Notes: a model not told the origin generated them from the sequence alone. A stretch of DNA of 64,000 bases from Desulfosporosinus meridiei DSM 13257 (GCF_000231385.2 NC_018515.1:2376501-2440500); one strand, 5' to 3'; positions 26,202 to 34,824 are shown, counted from the stretch's first letter. Made by a program: numbers and translations.

Positions 26202-26306
26202 ATGACTCCGAAAATAAAGGTTGCCTATATTTGCGTTCATAATTCCTGTCGGTCACAAATGAATGTTGGAAATTTCCCTTGTCAAGGCCGTTGTATCGTA
26301 AGCTGA
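26202..26306 (+). pseudogene. arsC: Truncated arsC (thioredoxin-type arsenate reductase)
   Basis: After a good ribosome site (AAAGGAGTAACT) the frame reads MTPKIKVAYICVHNSCRSQM, the N-terminus and CX5R P-loop of the low-molecular-weight-phosphatase-like ArsC family. The similarity stops at the Met and the frame ends after 34 codons. About 100 residues including the remaining redox cysteines are missing, so no reductase activity is expected. The deletion joins it directly to the permease leader. The cell keeps arsenite export and methylation but would need another arsenate reductase. Confidence 0.85.
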
Positions 26307-26332
26307 GATTATGTATCTAGGGAGATGATCGT

Positions 26333-27337
26333 TTGTTTATTTTTGAATGGTTAAATAACCAATTGCTTAGAATGGAGTGGCTTAGTAACTTAGTAAAGCT
26401 CCTGGTAGAAAACGTCTTTGGGTTAAGCATCCAGGAACGCTTAGGCGGAAGCATCCATTTCTATATTTATGATGTCATAAAAATTTTTATCTTGCTTTCA
26501 GTCTTAATCTTTACAATTTCCTACATCCAAAGCTTTTTTCCGCCTGAGAGAACTAGAAAAATATTAGGTAGATACAAAGGAGTTTCAGCCAACATTTTAG
26601 GTGCTTTACTTGGAACGGTTACTCCCTTTTGTTCCTGCTCATCCATTCCCTTATTCATAGGCTTTACCAGTGCAGGTCTGCCGATCGGGGTGACGTTTTC
26701 ATTTTTAATATCCTCTCCGCTTGTCGATTTAGCCTCGGTTATTTTACTTGCCAGCATTTTTAACTGGAAAATTGCCATAGCTTATGTGGTTGTTGGGATT
26801 GTCCTGGCAGTGATTGGAGGTACCATCATTAGTAAGGCCAAGCTTGAGGAGTATGTGGAATCCTTTGTCTTTGGCAATAAGATACTTGAGGTGGATCAAG
26901 AAGAGCTGACGACTCGTGAAAGAATGGAATATGCCAGAGATCAGGTCTTCGAGATCATTAAAAAAGTATGGCTCTACATTCTTATCGGGGTGGGAATAGG
27001 GGCAGCCATCCACAATTGGATTCCTGAAAACATAATTTCAGCAGTCCTGGGCCAGGATAAATGGTATTCGGTCTTGTTAGCCACCCTTGTGGGTGTACCA
27101 ATGTATGCGGATATCTTCGGAACCTTACCCATCGCTGAAGCCTTAGTTTTAAAAGGGGTAGGGATTGGAACTGCCTTATCCTTTATGATGGCTGTAACAG
27201 CACTTTCACTGCCCTCTATGATCTTGTTAAAGAAAGTTGTGAAGATGAAACTTTTAGCAATTTTTGCGGGGATTGTTACTCTGGGAATTCTTATTATTGG
27301 ATACTCTTTCAATGCCTTTGGTTATTTGTTGATGTAG
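26333..27337 (+). CDS. ArsP/UPF0718-type permease (DUF318)
   Basis: A membrane protein of 334 aa with about eight to ten helices and the signature TPFCSCSSIPLFIGF near residue 100, typical of the DUF318 permease family, whose characterised member ArsP exports trivalent organoarsenicals. The second half repeats the motif as VPMYADIFGTLPIAEAL. The start is TTG 26333 with AGGGAG upstream. In context (arsM, acr3, a CxxC thioredoxin-like protein) export of methylated arsenic is the best guess, but close relatives pair with thioredoxin-like genes in other settings and may move other metalloids. Confidence 0.8.
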   Translation: MFIFEWLNNQLLRMEWLSNLVKLLVENVFGLSIQERLGGSIHFYIYDVIKIFILLSVLIFTISYIQSFFPPERTRKILGRYKGVSANILGALLGTVTPFCSCSSIPLFIGFTSAGLPIGVTFSFLISSPLVDLASVILLASIFNWKIAIAYVVVGIVLAVIGGTIISKAKLEEYVESFVFGNKILEVDQEELTTRERMEYARDQVFEIIKKVWLYILIGVGIGAAIHNWIPENIISAVLGQDKWYSVLLATLVGVPMYADIFGTLPIAEALVLKGVGIGTALSFMMAVTALSLPSMILLKKVVKMKLLAIFAGIVTLGILIIGYSFNAFGYLLM

Positions 27338-27391
27338 TCTAAGTAATTCTTTTATTTGATATTCTAATAAGAAAGTTAGGGAGTGGGTAGC

Positions 27392-27649
27392 ATGATTATT
27401 AAAATTTTGGGTTCTGGATGTAAAAACTGTGAGACTCTAAAAGAAAATACCGAGAAAACGCTAAAAGAGACCGGCATAGTAGCAGAAATAATTAAAGTCA
27501 ACGACCTTAAGGAGGTTATGGCCTATGGGGTAATGTCGACCCCGGCCTTAGTGATTGATGAGAAGGTTGTTTCCGTTGGTAAGGTTTTGAAGCCGAAGGA
27601 AATAGCTAAAATTCTCGCCCAACAATTTCAAGAAGGGGAAGCTTTGTGA
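27392..27649 (+). CDS. Small thioredoxin-fold protein (redox-active disulfide type)
   Basis: An 85-aa thioredoxin-like protein starting MIIKILGSGCKNCETL, with the active CKNC pair at the first helix and a cis-Pro motif STPALVID. This short form is commonly found next to DUF318 permeases, as here. It probably passes electrons or the metalloid substrate to the permease system (inference). I chose ATG 27392, after GGGAGTGGGTAGC, over the in-frame GTG at 27383. Confidence 0.85.
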   Translation: MIIKILGSGCKNCETLKENTEKTLKETGIVAEIIKVNDLKEVMAYGVMSTPALVIDEKVVSVGKVLKPKEIAKILAQQFQEGEAL

Positions 27650-27719
27650 GGCACCTAACCGACCGCTAGAAGACATGCCAATGGAAAAATAAGTAGGAAT
27701 GGTCAGCGATATGGCAAGT

Positions 27720-27762
27720 AAGCCCGAGGAACTGTTTAACCAGTTTCTCGGGCTTATCGTGA
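27720..27762 (+). terminator. Terminator of the arsenic cluster
   Basis: AAGCCCGAGGAACTG (27720-27734) pairs with CAGTTTCTCGGGCTT (27741-27755) with one mismatch, and ATTTTT follows shortly after. Confidence 0.75.
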
Positions 27763-27888
27763 TTTTTCGTCTTAAGGCTACAGAGTAAACCAAAAGTAAG
27801 GACTTGTTAAACTTTTGAGGACTGTCACTGCATTTTCCTAACCTAAAGTGAGTAATTGAACAAGAGCGCGGTTGTTCAATTCAAAGAT

Positions 27889-28710
27889 TTAGTAAGGGAT
27901 CAGTCCACACTCCTCTAAAATTTGCTGACCTTGTTTGCTTAGAATTAAGTCCAGGAAATCCTTTGCGGGTTCCGGATTTTCCGCATTTTTCGGGATAGCA
28001 ATGGCAAATTCAATAGGTGCACCGGGAATAGTGATCATCTCGCCAGAATTCTTTCCTTGCAAACTCACGGTAGACTGGCTGTAATAGTCCACATAGGCTG
28101 GGTTCGAGAGGTTTATCTTTTCCGGAAGAGTCAGATATCTCAGGCCAAACTGATTGACCACACAGAGGTATTCAAAGCCATAGTCTAGTTTACCTACCAA
28201 CACATCAGAGGCCAAATCATAGGATTTGGGATAAATCAAGTTCCCCCTGCACATCTGGTCCAGCTGATTAAAGAGACCCGGCCGGCCGTAATATTGCTCC
28301 GACAGCTGCCAGACCATCAGTGTTCGATAACCGCAGGGGTCTAAATGTTGGTTAGACCGTCCAAAGGTTACCTCTTCCCTAAGCAGGATATCAAACCAGT
28401 TCAGGGCATTGATTTCCCCGCTGCCCCTGGAAAACTCGTTATAAGCCAGGACAATTTGGTCGTTAGCAAAAATATAGTATTTGTCTATATACTCAGGCCC
28501 AAGCAGCTCAGCAAAGAGCATGGGGTCTGCCAAAGCCAGGATATCCACCACCTTGCCCTCACGTACTTGTCTGGCACAGGCACGTGAGCCATAGGACTCC
28601 AGCTCAACATTTAGCTCCGGGCGAGCTTCTTGCAGCAACTTAGCACATTCCACCACCGGTTTGCGCAATGCCCCGGCATGTAATATTTTTAAGATTTGCT
28701 GATGGCTCAT
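27889..28710 (-). CDS. WtpA/ModA-like oxyanion-binding protein without signal peptide
   Basis: The protein begins LKILHAGALRKPVVECAKLL and continues with ESYGSRACARQVREG and DILALADPMLF, the pattern of tungstate/molybdate-binding WtpA/ModA proteins. The C-terminal part has GAPIEFAIAIPKNA. Family members are normally exported, but here no signal peptide or lipobox precedes the domain and the gene overlaps the upstream regulator by 4 bp, so the start is fixed. It may therefore work in the cytoplasm, perhaps as an oxyanion sensor partner of the PadR regulator. No ABC permease is adjacent. 273 aa. Confidence 0.82.
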   Translation of the reverse strand: MSHQQILKILHAGALRKPVVECAKLLQEARPELNVELESYGSRACARQVREGKVVDILALADPMLFAELLGPEYIDKYYIFANDQIVLAYNEFSRGSGEINALNWFDILLREEVTFGRSNQHLDPCGYRTLMVWQLSEQYYGRPGLFNQLDQMCRGNLIYPKSYDLASDVLVGKLDYGFEYLCVVNQFGLRYLTLPEKINLSNPAYVDYYSQSTVSLQGKNSGEMITIPGAPIEFAIAIPKNAENPEPAKDFLDLILSKQGQQILEECGLIPY

Positions 28711-29084
28711 CTCTCCTTCACCTCCCGCTGGTACTGATCTAAAAAGGATTGCATTTTGATTACTTTTTCAGTAATTAACTGTACACAATACTCTAATGCC
28801 TGTTGACCTTCGGGGCTTAACTGGTAAGATCGTCGGGCGGGGCCGGTGTGGGCAGTTTCCCACTGAGAAAGGACTAGCCCATCATCTTCCATGCGGCGAA
28901 GGTTGCGGTAAATGGTGGCTGGATCTGCCTCGATTTCGGAGAAGCCTGATTCGTTAATCTTTTGAATTAACTCGTAACCATGGGCCGGCTTATGGGCCAG
29001 AAAATTAAGCAGAGCCGGTACCAGCATCTTATCTATGCGCCCGGCAATATAAGCAAAGGCCGGGTTTTGCGTTTCTTCTTTCAC
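28707..29084 (-). CDS. PadR-family transcriptional regulator
   Basis: A winged-helix regulator with LVPALLNFLAHKPAHGYELIQKI at the N-terminus and the recognition part DPATIYRNLRRMEDDGLV, then a wing with GPARRSYQLSPEG and a C-terminal dimerisation helix. I prefer GTG 29084, which has GAGGTG five bases before it. An ATG at 29111, directly abutting the previous stop codon, is the alternative. It overlaps the binding-protein gene by 4 bp. Likely it senses a small molecule and controls this operon; the ligand may be handled by the downstream oxyanion-binding protein (inference). Confidence 0.85.
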   Translation of the reverse strand: MKEETQNPAFAYIAGRIDKMLVPALLNFLAHKPAHGYELIQKINESGFSEIEADPATIYRNLRRMEDDGLVLSQWETAHTGPARRSYQLSPEGQQALEYCVQLITEKVIKMQSFLDQYQREVKER

Positions 29085-29111
29085 AGACTCACCTCGAAAT
29101 TCCTTCTGCAT

Positions 29112-29333
29112 CTAACATTCTTCTTCTGTTACATAAAACCTGCTAATGTGGTAATTAGCCTGCAGGGCAGTTTCCAAAATCTGATCATAGGATATCCTTT
29201 GGGAGTCATAGAAAACAATAACATCCCGGTGCTTTAACTGATACTGCAGAATTCCTTCTAACTGTCCCAGAATTTGCTGCAGACTTATTTTGTTCTCTTC
29301 ATCAATATCCAGAGTTATTTCCCCGATGACCAT
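29112..29333 (-). CDS. Small hypothetical protein (73 aa), ferredoxin-like fold pattern
   Basis: A 73-aa protein with alternating strands and helices (strand ITLDID, helix ISLQQILGQLEGIL, strand DVIVFYD, helix SYDQILETALQ, strand YHISRFYV) that looks like a beta-alpha-beta small domain. No CxxC metal site is present; only a terminal Cys is seen. Its stop codon abuts the alternative ATG of the PadR gene, and it lies about 95 bp after the TauE/SafE gene, so it belongs to the same operon. I do not recognise the family. Confidence 0.6.
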   Translation of the reverse strand: MVIGEITLDIDEENKISLQQILGQLEGILQYQLKHRDVIVFYDSQRISYDQILETALQANYHISRFYVTEEEC

Positions 29334-29427
29334 ACTCTACCACACCCTGTTAATTATTTATACCCCAATAAGAGAATACTCTCTTTAGATTACCTAGCGG
29401 TTGGGATGGAGTATAAATAAAGTAAAT

Positions 29428-30396
29428 TTAGAAGAAATATTGTCCAATGTAGTTGAAAGCCAGGAACAGAATTAAACCGGTTAAGATAATCTTAATAATT
29501 CTATCAGGCAGAAACTTCTGAATGCGGGCACCCACATAAGTCCCCAGCAGACCACCGATACCAAAGAGTATGCCCAGCATCCAGTCCGGAGTCACTGCCG
29601 CACCGGCCGCAACATTGCTCGCAGCCAGAATGTGATAGTAGGTAACCCCGGCAATAGAGGTGATGAAGGTACCTGCCAAAGCTGCACCAGCAACGGTATA
29701 AACCGGCAGACCCAGCACAGCCACGCAGAAGGGAGAAATAATGGCTCCGCCGCCAATGCCATAAATGCCGCCGATTAAACCCACTACCAAAGAGAGGCTC
29801 AAAATGGATATTCCACTAAAGGAATAGGTTTCTCCCCAGAATTCATACTCAATCTTCTTCCAGGAAATAGTCTTTGTCTTAACCACTGCCTCTGCAGGCA
29901 GACCGGAAGCCATTCGGCCGGAATTTTCTTCCTTCAGTTTAGCCACTTGTTCGGCAAACTTGTTCTGCATAATTTTATTTTGTTCTTTCACCTTCTTATT
30001 CCAGCCCATCACTTCCGACAAAAGCCGATAGCCCAGGTACAATAACACTAAGCCTACAAAGAGTTTAAAGACTTTGGGGTCGGGTAAGTAGAGGATACGC
30101 ACCCAGGCTCCAACGAAAACGCCCGGCAGAGTGCCAATGACCACAGCCCAAGTTAGGGGCCAGGCCATGCGCCCCTCTTTGATGTAGCGATAGAGACCGC
30201 CGGGGATAGCTACAATATTGTAAATCAGGTTAGTAGGACTTACTGCCGGAGTGGTAAAATTTAGAACACTTACCTGGAAGGGGAGCAACAGAAAAGCACC
30301 CGACACCCCAGCAGAAGCTGTTAATGACGATACTAGAAAGGCTACCAAAGGTGGAATAAAGGGTAATACATCGACTCCGGATACTGCAAAATGCAT
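29428..30396 (-). CDS. TauE/SafE (TSUP) family anion permease
   Basis: An integral membrane protein of about 322 aa with eight predicted helices in two halves and a cytoplasmic loop of about 80 residues in the middle. The first half has FLVSSLTASAGVSGAF and the second GGIYGIGGGAII, the glycine-rich repeat motifs of the TSUP family, which export sulfite, sulfonates or related anions. I set the start at 30396 (MHFAVSGVDV) because GAAAGGAGGAACTACT precedes it; the longer frame adds a hydrophilic tail without a ribosome site. It is first of the operon with the 73-aa protein, PadR and the oxyanion-binding protein. Confidence 0.87.
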   Translation of the reverse strand: MHFAVSGVDVLPFIPPLVAFLVSSLTASAGVSGAFLLLPFQVSVLNFTTPAVSPTNLIYNIVAIPGGLYRYIKEGRMAWPLTWAVVIGTLPGVFVGAWVRILYLPDPKVFKLFVGLVLLYLGYRLLSEVMGWNKKVKEQNKIMQNKFAEQVAKLKEENSGRMASGLPAEAVVKTKTISWKKIEYEFWGETYSFSGISILSLSLVVGLIGGIYGIGGGAIISPFCVAVLGLPVYTVAGAALAGTFITSIAGVTYYHILAASNVAAGAAVTPDWMLGILFGIGGLLGTYVGARIQKFLPDRIIKIILTGLILFLAFNYIGQYFF

Positions 30397-31063
30397 AGTA
30401 GTTCCTCCTTTCAATTTACCGTGGAAAACCAATTCATTAGAGGATATTAAGAAAGTAGATTCACTTATTTCTTCCAGATCTATATATGCACCACGACTAT
30501 TGTCACCATGCACATATAGTCAATGAATATCTATTCTACAGCACATAATAATATCCTTCTTTTTAGAATTAATTTTTTCTGACTAGCGCCACAAACGTCT
30601 ATTAAATGTGACACTATGACTTTAGGCTTGTATATTAAACCTCAGCTATTAACAGCTTAGTAATTAGAAAATATACGTTGGTTCATCCACTCTTAGAGAG
30701 AATGTCAACTAAGGTTTAAACAATTACAAGAAAAAAGTCTCTAAATAAATTACGCTAAAGTAAAGTAAAACATAAAATAATCCTCGCCGAAATAAGGCGA
30801 GGATTATTTTATGTCGCTTTATTATGGACATGCAGTAGCGGGATTTTGAGAGCGGACGAAGCTAGCTTCTTCGATGGTCTTTTAAAATCGGCAGGTTTGA
30901 GCTGAACAGAAAGAATTACGCAAAAATAAGCAATTTATTGTTATTAAATGCTGGATTACATCGAAACAAATGAAGGAAATCGGAATTTAATGTAGAAATA
31001 TGTCTAACGAGCGTGGCAGAAATGTCAGACAATAATCAGTTATCAACAAAGAACCGTCAAAAA
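30397..31063. other. Intergenic stretch between TauE/SafE and chemoreceptor genes
   Basis: No gene is recognised. The region holds AT-rich promoter-like sequence near the divergent starts and one perfect 19-bp-arm hairpin at 30770-30814, annotated separately. Nothing else can be supported. Confidence 0.5.
30770..30814. terminator. Orphan hairpin with perfect 19-bp arms
   Basis: ACATAAAATAATCCTCGCC (30770-30788) and its exact complement (30796-30814) flank a seven-base loop, with an A/T-rich outer stem on both sides as in bidirectional terminators. It lies between divergent genes, where no coding transcript should end. Confidence 0.6.
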
Positions 31064-31204
31064 GTGAATTTTATCGAAAGGAGGTCGCTTAGAGAAAAAA
31101 TTTACCTCAACATAATGCGGGAGAAATACTTGATTGCTTCAAGAAAATCATTGTCTCAGCTGGCTCAGCAAATGCTGCGTATCAATTATTCGAGGAGGGT
31201 TTCT
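31064..31204 (+). other. Spo0E-like segment in frame with the chemoreceptor gene
   Basis: From GTG 31064 the frame reads [20 protein letters not shown] and later [15 protein letters not shown]. The spacing resembles Spo0E-like aspartyl-phosphate phosphatases (a helix beginning LRxx(L/I) and a second helix with LSQxxD), but the signature Asp is Gln. It continues without a stop into the chemoreceptor at 31205, which has its own ribosome site. It could be a decayed Spo0E-like gene, a fusion or chance. Confidence is low. Confidence 0.3.
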
Positions 31205-32914
31205 ATGAGGTTTACAATTCGGCTAAAAATGGCTCTAACTTTCACACTCATTATTCTGGTCCTAATGGGCTTGAGTGCCTACTCAATAACTGCTTTAAAA
31301 GAAATCAATTCAAAGTCGACAGAGATTGAAGTGGTCTGGCTTCCCGGCGTTGAACATTCCCTATCAATTAAAGCACTGGTGGCAGATTATAGAATCAAGG
31401 AACTCCAGCACGTCATTGCTTCAGACGCCGCAACAATGGACAAATATGAAAAAGAGGCCGATGCTATCCAGGGAGAACTCCAAAAAGCCTTTTCATCCTA
31501 TGACAAAAGTATAATTGATGATCAAGACAGAGCACTTTTTACTATTGTTATGGATAATTGGAGTAAATACACCGAATTCCATAAACAAGTTATAGCCTCC
31601 AGCAAAGAGCTTAAAACTGAAGAAGCTATGACCTTACTTAATGGAGAATCCAAAAAAGCCAGAGACACGTTGGGGGAAACTGTAAACAAGCTGGTTGAAT
31701 ATAACTCTAACGGCGCAGTCAAGTCAAGCCAGGAGGGGAATGATCTATATGCGTTGACATATAAAATCCTCTTGATCGTAAGTATAGTTGCGATTATATT
31801 TTCCGTATTTGCAGCAATTTTCCTACTGTACAGCACGCTGAAACCACTGGGGTTGCTGAAAACAAAACTAAAGGATTTGGCGGAGAGAGGCGGAGATCTA
31901 ACCCAAAGGATCGAAATTCAGTCAAAGGATGAGATTGGAGACCTTGCCCAAAGTACAAATCAATTCATTGAGAATATAAGGCAAATTTTGATTGAAGTAA
32001 ATTCAAGTGCTGAAGGAGTTGATAATGTCGGCAAAAAAGTCACCGGATATTTGATTGACTTGAATTCTTATGTGGAAGATACATCGGCAGTTGTAGAAGA
32101 ATTGGCAGCCGGTACGGAGGAATCCGCTGCAGCAGCTGAGGAAGTGAATGCGTCTTCTTATGAAATACAGAATGCAATTAATTCCATCGCAGAAAAAGCC
32201 CAGGAAGGAACTAGTGCTGTAAGTAAGATCAGTGAAAGAGCCGGAGCGCTAAAGGCAAATGCCATAGAATCTCAGCTTCAAGCAAACAGGATCTATGAAG
32301 GAGCAAAAGAAAATCTAGAAAAAGCGTTAAAGAAATCCGAGGCAGTTAAACAAATCAATGTGCTATCGGATGCAATCCTGCAAATTTCTTCTCAGACCAA
32401 CCTGTTAGCGCTCAATGCAGCCATTGAGGCAGCCAGAGCAGGCGAGGCAGGCCGGGGGTTTGCAGTAGTGGCTGATGAAATAAGAAAGTTAGCCGAGAAC
32501 TCAGAAAACACAGTTAACGAAATTCAAAAAGTAACTGAACACGTTGTTGATTCAGTAAAAGCTTTGGCAGAGAGTTCCGGAGAGATCCTAGTTTTTATTG
32601 ATACAACTGTCAGAAAGGACTATGAAGGGCTGAAAACTACCGGCGAGCAGTACAGTAGTGATGCGGTATTTGTAAATGACCTTATTACTGACTTCAGTGC
32701 AACATCCGAGGAACTTGCAGCATCCATTCAGGCTGTAATAACAGCAATCAATAGTGTTAGCATGACTGTCAATGAAGGAGCAGCAGGAAATCAAATGATT
32801 GCCGGTAAAGCAACAACTATTGTCGAGAAAGTCGACGAGGTGAAAAATCAGATGGAGATTAGTCGGGAGAATACGGGTAAGCTTAAAACTGCGATCAGCA
32901 AATTCAAAATCTAG
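31205..32914 (+). CDS. Methyl-accepting chemotaxis protein (4HB sensor type)
   Basis: A transmembrane chemoreceptor of about 569 aa: N-terminal helix ([20 protein letters not shown]), an extracellular four-helix bundle (about 35-190), a second helix ([20 protein letters not shown]), a HAMP domain and a long signalling coiled coil with the conserved hairpin tip [18 protein letters not shown]. The start ATG 31205 is chosen because GAGGAGGGTTTCT precedes it; an in-frame extension upstream is noted separately. It is a single gene with no chemotaxis neighbours. The ligand is unknown. Confidence 0.9.
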   Translation: MRFTIRLKMALTFTLIILVLMGLSAYSITALKEINSKSTEIEVVWLPGVEHSLSIKALVADYRIKELQHVIASDAATMDKYEKEADAIQGELQKAFSSYDKSIIDDQDRALFTIVMDNWSKYTEFHKQVIASSKELKTEEAMTLLNGESKKARDTLGETVNKLVEYNSNGAVKSSQEGNDLYALTYKILLIVSIVAIIFSVFAAIFLLYSTLKPLGLLKTKLKDLAERGGDLTQRIEIQSKDEIGDLAQSTNQFIENIRQILIEVNSSAEGVDNVGKKVTGYLIDLNSYVEDTSAVVEELAAGTEESAAAAEEVNASSYEIQNAINSIAEKAQEGTSAVSKISERAGALKANAIESQLQANRIYEGAKENLEKALKKSEAVKQINVLSDAILQISSQTNLLALNAAIEAARAGEAGRGFAVVADEIRKLAENSENTVNEIQKVTEHVVDSVKALAESSGEILVFIDTTVRKDYEGLKTTGEQYSSDAVFVNDLITDFSATSEELAASIQAVITAINSVSMTVNEGAAGNQMIAGKATTIVEKVDEVKNQMEISRENTGKLKTAISKFKI

Positions 32915-32940
32915 GATAATATTTCAGGAAAATGTGGGCT

Positions 32941-33118
32941 ATGGAGTGCCGGATCAATGCCGAAAATCCTGCCGCTGGCTTTAAACCTTCACCGGGGCAG
33001 ATCCAGATTTATCATGTGCCCGGCGGCGGGAGTGCGAGTGGACAGTGCCATTTATCAAGGCTATTCAGTGCCGCCTTACTATGACTCCCTGATCGGAAAA
33101 CTGATTGTGGGATATTAG
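32941..33118 (+). pseudogene. accC: Fragment of biotin carboxylase (accC) with frameshift
   Basis: The frame from 32941 reads [20 protein letters not shown] and reaches VPGG. After a frame change near 33028 it continues [20 protein letters not shown] and LIGKLIV and stops at 33118. This is the conserved C-terminal part of biotin carboxylase (substrate-loop Arg region). The rest of the gene is absent on both sides. It is a short relic following the chemoreceptor gene. Confidence 0.85.
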
Positions 33119-33218
33119 GAAAAAGAGAATCACGAAGTATATTACGTAAAAAAATATTCTTCTTGGAGTCCGTTATAAGATGGCGGCCACCTGACCGCCG
33201 TTGAGAGGGTGAATCCGC

Positions 33219-33458
33219 CTAAACCTGGGGCGGATCGTAAAGGTCGTTCGTCGAGGTATCAATCACTCGAATATCCCGTTTTTTAGCCAATTCGCCTCCT
33301 GTCGTAATGAAGATGTTTTTGGTTATAATCGTATCCATTACGGCTTCGGCTTCAGCCTTCGACAGGTCTGCCCGCGGATTAGGGAGCGTGATGGAAAAGT
33401 TCTTGCCGCCGACAGTGGTAAACGTTAACCTAATCACTTTATTGCTTGTTACTGCCAT
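33219..33458 (-). CDS. DUF2922 family protein
   Basis: A 79-aa protein with VIRLTFTTVGGKNFSITLPN, a beta-hairpin start, and a C-terminal IRVIDTSTNDLYDPP, fitting the DUF2922 family of small Firmicute proteins. In that family it is regularly paired with DUF1659, as here (36 bp downstream of it). The start follows AAAGAGGTGATACT. The function is unknown; no signal peptide or metal site is seen. Confidence 0.78.
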   Translation of the reverse strand: MAVTSNKVIRLTFTTVGGKNFSITLPNPRADLSKAEAEAVMDTIITKNIFITTGGELAKKRDIRVIDTSTNDLYDPPQV

Positions 33459-33493
33459 AGTATCACCTCTTTTCTTTCAAAATTGGAGAATAG

Positions 33494-33718
33494 TTACTCT
33501 TTATTCAGTTCAAAGTTTTTCTTGAGGAGCACCTGCAGCACCGGATAATCCACTAAACTGAACAATGCTTCGGCCACATCATAGAGATCCTCTTCTGTAG
33601 CATCGTGTTTCACGCCATTCAGACCTTTCTGTCTGACCACCGGGGCACCGGCGGGTGTCAGTTCGAACTGGTATTTCACAACCAGCGCCGAATCTAAGGG
33701 CAACGCTTCCACGGCCAT
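33494..33718 (-). CDS. DUF1659 family protein
   Basis: A 74-aa protein beginning MAVEALPLDSALVVKYQ and containing PVVRQKGLNGVKHDATEEDL and DVAEALFSLVDYP, the recognised DUF1659 pattern. I use ATG 33718 with AAAGGAGGCAATAAGT upstream; the longer frame from 33742 translates the ribosome site itself. It forms a two-gene unit with the DUF2922 gene. The function of the pair is not known. Confidence 0.8.
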   Translation of the reverse strand: MAVEALPLDSALVVKYQFELTPAGAPVVRQKGLNGVKHDATEEDLYDVAEALFSLVDYPVLQVLLKKNFELNKE

Positions 33719-33831
33719 ACTTATTGCCTCCTTTCTAGACACTCACAGGCTAGTTCTACTTGGCCTGTCCGTATAGCTTATGAGATTGCTTAACCGATGT
33801 TACAAGAGAAAGGGAATATGAGAAACTATAG

Positions 33832-33877
33832 GGCATGTCCAACAATTCGACAGCGCTGTCGAATTGTTGGACATGCC
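33832..33877. repeat. Perfect 46-bp palindrome B (shares core with palindrome A at 2493)
   Basis: The outer arms GGCATGTCC/GGACATGCC, middle arms AACAATT/AATTGTT and core CGACAGCGCTGTCG are all perfectly complementary. It lies between the divergent DUF1659 and DUF3102 genes. Core and outer arms equal those of palindrome A; the middle arms differ but still pair. Confidence 0.88.
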
Positions 33878-33948
33878 TGTTGTGAGCTTGGCACACTCTT
33901 AAGTTCGGATACATATTCTGTAAATAAAGTAAGAGTTCGGAGGAAGTT

Positions 33949-34824
33949 ATGATGTCTAATTTAATCACTACCCGCACGCCCTTCCTCATCGCAGCTGAAA
34001 TAAATACGATCAAACAGCAGGTGGGGATAATCTTTCTGCAGAGTACCATAGAGATTGGGGGCCGCCTGAAGGAGGCCCGGGAGTTGCTTCAATATGGGGA
34101 ATGGAGCAAGTGGTTAGAAGATTCGGTCAGCTATTCTCAGAAAACGGCGGAAAGAATGATACGCATTTTTGAGGAGTACGGGCCAAAACAGCTCGAATCC
34201 TCCGACGCTCAATCTCCTGCCACCGATACCCAGGCACAAAATTTGCCGAATTTGAATTTTACCCAGGCACTGATTCTCCTTGGAGTCCCTGAAGAGGTTC
34301 GAGGTGAGTTCATTGCCGAGTTGGATATTGATAACATAACCACTCGCGAGCTGCAGAAGAAGGTCAATGATTGGAAACTGGCCCGGGAAGAACGGGATCA
34401 AGCTCGGCAGGAAAACATAGGTCTCCGGAAAGTTGTGAATGAACAGGCAAACCAAATAACCCACCTGACTGAGGCTTACGACAACCTGATGACTAAGTCA
34501 GAAGAGTTAAGTGAGTCCAACCGAGCTCTGGAGCAGGAAACCGGAAAGAGGCAAGCAGAGTTGGAAAGAGTTAAAGATAGGGCCTCTTACAAGACCGTCG
34601 AAAAGATGAGCAAACGGCTTACTGATGTATATAACAAGGCAGTGGCAAATAAAGTGGCTTTTTTATACGGAAACCTGGAGAAAACATACAAGGAGCTAAT
34701 GTGGGAAATGCAAGAGCTTGCCACCAAGGAACCCGAGACCCATCGCATATTCAAAAAAAATGTGACAGATTTCTTAATTAAGTCCTTAAAGGAGAATGTG
34801 GATACGGAGAATAAGCAGGCCTAA
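33949..34824 (+). CDS. DUF3102 domain protein (phage/plasmid-type, coiled coil)
   Basis: The N-terminal ~95 residues match DUF3102: IKQQVGIIFLQSTIEIGGRL, then EARELLQYGEWSKWLEDSV and KTAERMIRIFEEYG, a region often found in prophage or plasmid proteins. Residues ~130-215 form a long coiled coil with many Glu/Arg heptads; the C-terminus is helical and charged. 291 aa. The start follows CGGAGGAAGTTATG. No other mobile-element genes are next to it, although a palindromic repeat lies directly upstream. The function is unknown; a nucleic-acid-linked role is only a guess. Confidence 0.8.
   Translation: MMSNLITTRTPFLIAAEINTIKQQVGIIFLQSTIEIGGRLKEARELLQYGEWSKWLEDSVSYSQKTAERMIRIFEEYGPKQLESSDAQSPATDTQAQNLPNLNFTQALILLGVPEEVRGEFIAELDIDNITTRELQKKVNDWKLAREERDQARQENIGLRKVVNEQANQITHLTEAYDNLMTKSEELSESNRALEQETGKRQAELERVKDRASYKTVEKMSKRLTDVYNKAVANKVAFLYGNLEKTYKELMWEMQELATKEPETHRIFKKNVTDFLIKSLKENVDTENKQA

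Noticed and set aside
30397-30513. N-terminal extension of the TauE/SafE protein
   Set aside because: Hydrophilic, no ribosome site, while a strong one precedes the start at 30396.
33756-34049. 97-codon minus-strand frame between DUF1659 and DUF3102
   Set aside because: It runs through the perfect palindrome and overlaps the start of the DUF3102 gene; no family features.
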